This document shows positions 2,810 through 6,262 of a stretch of DNA of 6,262 nt, piece after piece. The stretch comes from Syntrophorhabdus sp. PtaB.Bin184 (GTDB lineage Bacteria > Desulfobacterota > Syntrophorhabdia > Syntrophorhabdales > Syntrophorhabdaceae), in the NCBI GenBank assembly GCA_002067555.1, contig MVQQ01000075.1, positions 1 to 6,262 of the forward strand. The letters are read 5' to 3'. The stretch's first letter is position 1. Each line of letters begins with the position of its first letter. The translations under genes were made by a program, and so were the position numbers. The notes below the pieces were generated by a model, which did no database searches, was not told the DNA's origin, and was given only the letters and a program-made list of their open reading frames with translations.

Positions 2810-5287
2810 CTACCCGCACACGATATTGACGAGCTTGTTGGGCACTACAATGGTCTTCCTGACAGTTTTTCCCTCGAGGTGCTTTTGCACCTTCTCCAGA
2901 CCGAGGACCATCGCTTTGAGCACATCCTCCCCCATATCGCGATCCGCTTCACAGGTATCGCGCAGCTTCCCGTTGACCTGCACGGCGATCATAACCTTTT
3001 CCTCTTTCACCAGTTCTGCGTCCCAGGACGGCCACGACGACCCGAGGACGGCCACATCTCCCCCCATGCCCTGCCACAGCTCGGACACAATGTGGGGAAC
3101 AAAGGGATAGAGGAGCCTGAGAATTGCTTCGATGGAGCCTTTGAGGAGCGCCTTCTCTGTTTCGCCGTCAAGTCCCTTTTCGACGAACTTGTATGTCATG
3201 TTGACAAGCTCCATGATGCTCGCGATCGCGGTATTCAGATGGAAACGCTCCACGTCGTCCGTCACCTTCATGATGGTCCTGTGGATCTTGTGGATGAGCT
3301 GTTTCTCGTCTCCGGCAGCTCCCGGGAACCGGTCGATCGCCGTCACCGCCGCCAGCGAATCCGCGCGCTCGGCAACAAGTCTCCAGACCCTCTGAAGGAA
3401 GCGATAGCTTCCTTCCACACCCTGGTCGCTCCAGTCGAGGTCCCTCTCCGGCGGGGAGGCAAAGAGGCAGAAGAGCCGCGCAGTGTCGGCACCATACTTT
3501 TCGATGAGATAGTTGGGGTCGACAATGTTGCCCTTGGATTTGCTCATCTTGGCCCCGTCCTTGATGACCATGCCCTGGGTGAGGAGGTTCTCGAAGGGCT
3601 CCCGGACGTCGACGAGACCGAGCTCGTTGAGAACGCGGTTGAAGAACCGCGAGTAAAGCAGGTGCAGGACAGCGTGCTCGATGCCGCCTATGTACTGGTC
3701 CACGGGCATCCAGTAATCGACCCGCTTTCTGTCGAGGGGAGCATCCTGGTAGTCGGCGCAGGTGTATCGCAGAAAATACCAGGACGATTCGACGAATGTG
3801 TCCATCGTATCCGTTTCACGCCTCGCCTTCTTCCCGCAGACGGGGCATTCCACCTCGTAGAACGGTGCATGGTCGGCAAGCGGCGAGCGGCCCACCATCT
3901 TGATCTCCAGATCCACGGGAAGCGTGACCGGCAGGTCCTTCTCGGGCACCGGAACGATCCCGCAATCGTCGCAATAGATGATGGGTATGGGAGCTCCCCA
4001 GTAGCGCTGCCTCGAGATGCCCCAATCCTTCAACCGGTAATTGACGGTTCGCGTGCCAAGCCCCTTTTCTTCGAGGTAGTCGATGATGGCGCTGATGGCC
4101 TCACGGTTACCCATCCCGTCGAACCTGTCGGAATTGACGAGAATGCCATCGTCAACGTAGGCGCAGGTCATGGACCCGGCGTCGAGTTCCCTGTCTTTGG
4201 GTGTGATCGTGACGATCACGGGCAGATCATACTCCTTCGCAAACTCGAAGTCTCTCTGGTCGTGGGCGGGGACAGCCATGATGGCTCCCGTGCCGTACTC
4301 CATGAGGACAAAGTTGCCCACATAGATGGGAATCCTGTGACCCGTCAGGGGATTAATGGCATATTTGCCGGTGAAGACACCCTCTTTTTCCAGACTGATC
4401 TCACCCCGGAAGCTCCTGTCCTGCGCCTTGACCTTCTGCACAAAAGCGGCCACCTCTTCTTCCTGGGCAGTGCCCCGTGACAGTTCCAGGGTGAGCGGAT
4501 GTTCCGGCGCCAGGACCATGAAGGTCACGCCGTACAGGGTGTCGGGCCGCGTCGTGAAGATCGTGAAGGGCGAACCGTCCTCCAGGTTAAAGTGGACCTC
4601 CACGCCATAGCTCTTGCCGATCCAGTTCTTCTGCATGCTCGTGACCTTCTCGGGCCAGCCGGGCAGCCTGTCGCAGTACTCGTAGAGTTCGTCGGCATAC
4701 TTCGTTATCCCGAAGAACCACTGTGTCAGTTCCTTCTGTGTGACCTCTTCTCCACAGCGCCAGCAGTTCCCCCCTTCCACCTGTTCGTTGGCAAGGACGG
4801 TCTGGCATTTTGGGCAGAAATTGACGGGCGAGCTCTTCCGGTAAACGAGGCCTTTCTCGAACATCTTGAGGAACATCCATTGTTCCCACCGGTAATAATC
4901 GACGTCGCAGGTGGCGACCTCCCGCCTCCAGTCATACCCGAAGCCTAACCGCTTCAGTTGCTGTTTCATGTAATCGATGTTCTCGTGGGTCCACGTAGCC
5001 GGCTGAATCCCCCTTTCGATGGCGGCATTCTCCGCCGGCATACCAAAGGCGTCCCATCCCATGGGATGGAGAACATTGAGCCCCTTCATTCTCTTGTACC
5101 GAGCTATCACATCGCCGATGGAATAGTTCCTCACGTGCCCCATGTGGATCTTCCCTGACGGGTAGGGGAACATTTCAAGGAGATAATACTTCTGCTTCGA
5201 CGGGTCTTCGTCAACACGGAACGCTTCGCGCTCCTCCCAGTACTTTTGCCATTTTTCTTCGATCGCATGAGGTTCATAGGGGTTCAT
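2810..5287 (-). CDS. leuS: Leucine--tRNA ligase
   Basis: LeuRS is the cytoplasmic class I synthetase that charges tRNA-Leu and hydrolyses mischarged products. The 825-residue length is normal and the gene looks intact. In order: the ATP-binding HMGH (residues 48-51) within PYPSGKIHMGH; the zinc-binding pairs C158/C161 and C175/C178; the CP1 editing domain with TTRPDT (245-250, Thr250 matching E. coli Thr252) and AHDQRDFEFA (Asp346 matching E. coli Asp345); the second ATP signature KMSKS (580-584); then the anticodon-binding and C-terminal domains, ending KLVNIVCG. All catalytic and editing residues I can check are present. The ATG at 5287 has GGAG at 5297-5294 with 6-nt spacing, and the protein starts with the typical YxPxxIExKWQxYW. 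It begins 41 nt after argG and is followed by lptE after 60 nt, so the three are probably co-transcribed. No T-box or other leader element fits in the gap. Confidence 0.99.
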   Translation of the reverse strand: MNPYEPHAIEEKWQKYWEEREAFRVDEDPSKQKYYLLEMFPYPSGKIHMGHVRNYSIGDVIARYKRMKGLNVLHPMGWDAFGMPAENAAIERGIQPATWTHENIDYMKQQLKRLGFGYDWRREVATCDVDYYRWEQWMFLKMFEKGLVYRKSSPVNFCPKCQTVLANEQVEGGNCWRCGEEVTQKELTQWFFGITKYADELYEYCDRLPGWPEKVTSMQKNWIGKSYGVEVHFNLEDGSPFTIFTTRPDTLYGVTFMVLAPEHPLTLELSRGTAQEEEVAAFVQKVKAQDRSFRGEISLEKEGVFTGKYAINPLTGHRIPIYVGNFVLMEYGTGAIMAVPAHDQRDFEFAKEYDLPVIVTITPKDRELDAGSMTCAYVDDGILVNSDRFDGMGNREAISAIIDYLEEKGLGTRTVNYRLKDWGISRQRYWGAPIPIIYCDDCGIVPVPEKDLPVTLPVDLEIKMVGRSPLADHAPFYEVECPVCGKKARRETDTMDTFVESSWYFLRYTCADYQDAPLDRKRVDYWMPVDQYIGGIEHAVLHLLYSRFFNRVLNELGLVDVREPFENLLTQGMVIKDGAKMSKSKGNIVDPNYLIEKYGADTARLFCLFASPPERDLDWSDQGVEGSYRFLQRVWRLVAERADSLAAVTAIDRFPGAAGDEKQLIHKIHRTIMKVTDDVERFHLNTAIASIMELVNMTYKFVEKGLDGETEKALLKGSIEAILRLLYPFVPHIVSELWQGMGGDVAVLGSSWPSWDAELVKEEKVMIAVQVNGKLRDTCEADRDMGEDVLKAMVLGLEKVQKHLEGKTVRKTIVVPNKLVNIVCG

Positions 5288-5328
5288 CGTGTTCTCCAGG
5301 CGTGTCTATCGATAAAGCGTCGGACCTT

Positions 5329-6262
5329 TCACTTCTCCAGCATCGCCCGGATACGCAGTCTTAACGCGTTCAGGCGAATGAAACCACCGGCATCCTTCTG
5401 GTCGTACACGGTATCCGTGTCGAAGGTCGCGAAATCCTTCATGTAAAGAGAATTCTTCGACTTGCGGCCCACGACGATGCAATTGCCCTTGTAGAGCTTC
5501 AACCGCGCCGTCCCGTTCACCACCGACTGTATCTCGTCCGTGAGCGCCATGATGGCCTTCATTTCCGGGGAGAACCAGAACCCGTAATAAATGAGCTCGG
5601 CCACCTTGGGGATAAGACCGTCGCGGATATGCATGACCTCCCTGTCCAGTGTCAGCGTTTCCACGGCCCTGTGCGCCGCGTGGAGGATGGTGCATCCCGG
5701 TGTTTCGTACACGCCCCGCGATTTCATGCCCACGAAACGGTTCTCAACGATGTCCACGCGCCCTATACCGTTCTTTCCTCCCACCTTGTTGAGGTGATCG
5801 ACGATCTTGAATGCCGACATCTTCTTGCCGTCTATCGCCACGGGGACACCCTTGTCGAAGGTTATCTCCACGTACGTCGCCTTGTTGGGCGCCTTCTCGG
5901 GGGATACCGTCGTCTTGAACATGTTCTCCATCGGCTCGGACCATGGGTCTTCCAGGATGCCGCCCTCGTAGCTTATGTGCATGAGGTTCCGGTCCATGCT
6001 GTAGGGTTTCTTCTTCGTCACCGGCACTTCTATGCCGTGTTTCTTCGCGTAGTCGATGAGGTCATCGCGGGAGGTGAAGTCCCACTCCCTCCAGGGCGCG
6101 ATGATCCTGATGTTCGGTTCCATCGCATAGAAGGTCAGCTCAAAACGGACCTGATCGTTGCCCTTGCCCGTCGCCCCGTGGCAGACAGCGTCCGCCTTCT
6201 CCTTGCGGGCTATCTCTATCTGCCTTTTTGCGATGAGCGGTCTTGCGATCGAGGTGCCCATG
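5329..6262 (-). CDS. argG: Argininosuccinate synthase, C-terminal part (start beyond right edge)
   Basis: ArgG joins citrulline and aspartate, using ATP, to form argininosuccinate, the next-to-last step of arginine synthesis. About 310 residues are present, against roughly 400 for the family. The missing part is the N-terminus, including the ATP-binding AYSGGLDTS loop, which lies beyond base 6262. The Met at the very edge is the internal one of GTSIARPLIAK, not a start. Seen in the fragment: GTSIARPLIAK (2-12), the substrate-binding HGATGKGNDQVRFE (28-41), SMDRNLMHISYEGGILEDP (about 88-106), GRKSKNSLY and the C-terminal RLRIRAML. The stop at 5331-5329 lies 41 nt before leuS, with no terminator between, suggesting one transcript. 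Nothing visible marks it as damaged; the truncation is only the window edge. Confidence 0.98.
   Translation of the reverse strand, partial: MGTSIARPLIAKRQIEIARKEKADAVCHGATGKGNDQVRFELTFYAMEPNIRIIAPWREWDFTSRDDLIDYAKKHGIEVPVTKKKPYSMDRNLMHISYEGGILEDPWSEPMENMFKTTVSPEKAPNKATYVEITFDKGVPVAIDGKKMSAFKIVDHLNKVGGKNGIGRVDIVENRFVGMKSRGVYETPGCTILHAAHRAVETLTLDREVMHIRDGLIPKVAELIYYGFWFSPEMKAIMALTDEIQSVVNGTARLKLYKGNCIVVGRKSKNSLYMKDFATFDTDTVYDQKDAGGFIRLNALRLRIRAMLEK

Noticed and set aside
2879..4480. A 533-codon open frame on the plus strand
   Set aside because: It lies fully antisense to leuS, which has every LeuRS motif. Long antisense frames are expected opposite G+C-rich coding sequence, and the translation resembles no family.
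5329..5695. Other open frames inside argG and leuS on both strands
   Set aside because: They are out-of-frame shadows with arginine/glycine-rich, low-complexity translations and no family resemblance.
6259..6261. Start codon of argG
   Set aside because: This Met is internal to the conserved GTSIARPLIAK block; the ATP-binding N-terminus must lie beyond the window.

Overview
The window looks like ordinary chromosome from a Gram-negative bacterium, most likely a member of the Desulfobacterota (former Deltaproteobacteria). Three things point there: EF-Tu carries the variants GHIDHGKT and RGITIATAHVEYET, there is an LPS-transport lipoprotein (LptE), and there is a small cysteine-rich protein of the PxxKW type, a family I associate with that group. 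The assignment is inferred, not proven by a search. No transposase, integrase, CRISPR array, plasmid or phage gene is visible.

Left part (1-1251, minus strand). This is a tRNA-translation factor operon reading right to left: tRNA-Thr(TGT), tRNA-Tyr(GTA), tRNA-Gly(TCC), tRNA-Thr(GGT), then the first 169 codons of tuf (EF-Tu). The order matches E. coli thrU-tyrU-glyT-thrT-tufB. The unusual part is the 332-nt spacer between tRNA-Gly and tRNA-Thr(GGT). It opens with three tandem 32-bp repeats, each of which, read as RNA in the operon direction, can fold into a small hairpin resembling the tRNA-Gly acceptor end. Two of the three keep the full 3' TCCA. This is the most notable feature of the window. 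Two of the four tRNAs also carry an A/C mismatch in the T stem.

Middle (1252-2217). An AT-rich divergent control region separates the tRNA operon from a plus-strand gene for a 94-residue PxxKW cysteine-rich protein. It holds a canonical TATAAT promoter for the tRNAs and a dyad-symmetric block with overlapping opposed promoter-like sequences. About 200 bp downstream lies rpsT (ribosomal protein S20), which starts at TTG behind a clear Shine-Dalgarno sequence.

Right part (2225-6262, minus strand). A probable operon argG (partial) - leuS - lptE runs right to left, with gaps of 41 and 60 nt. It converges on rpsT, leaving only 7 bp between the two stop codons. leuS-lptE is a widespread pairing, but holA, which often follows lptE, is absent here.

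Functionally the window is dominated by translation (four tRNAs, EF-Tu, S20, leucyl-tRNA synthetase), with arginine biosynthesis (ArgG), outer-membrane LPS transport (LptE) and one protein of unknown role.
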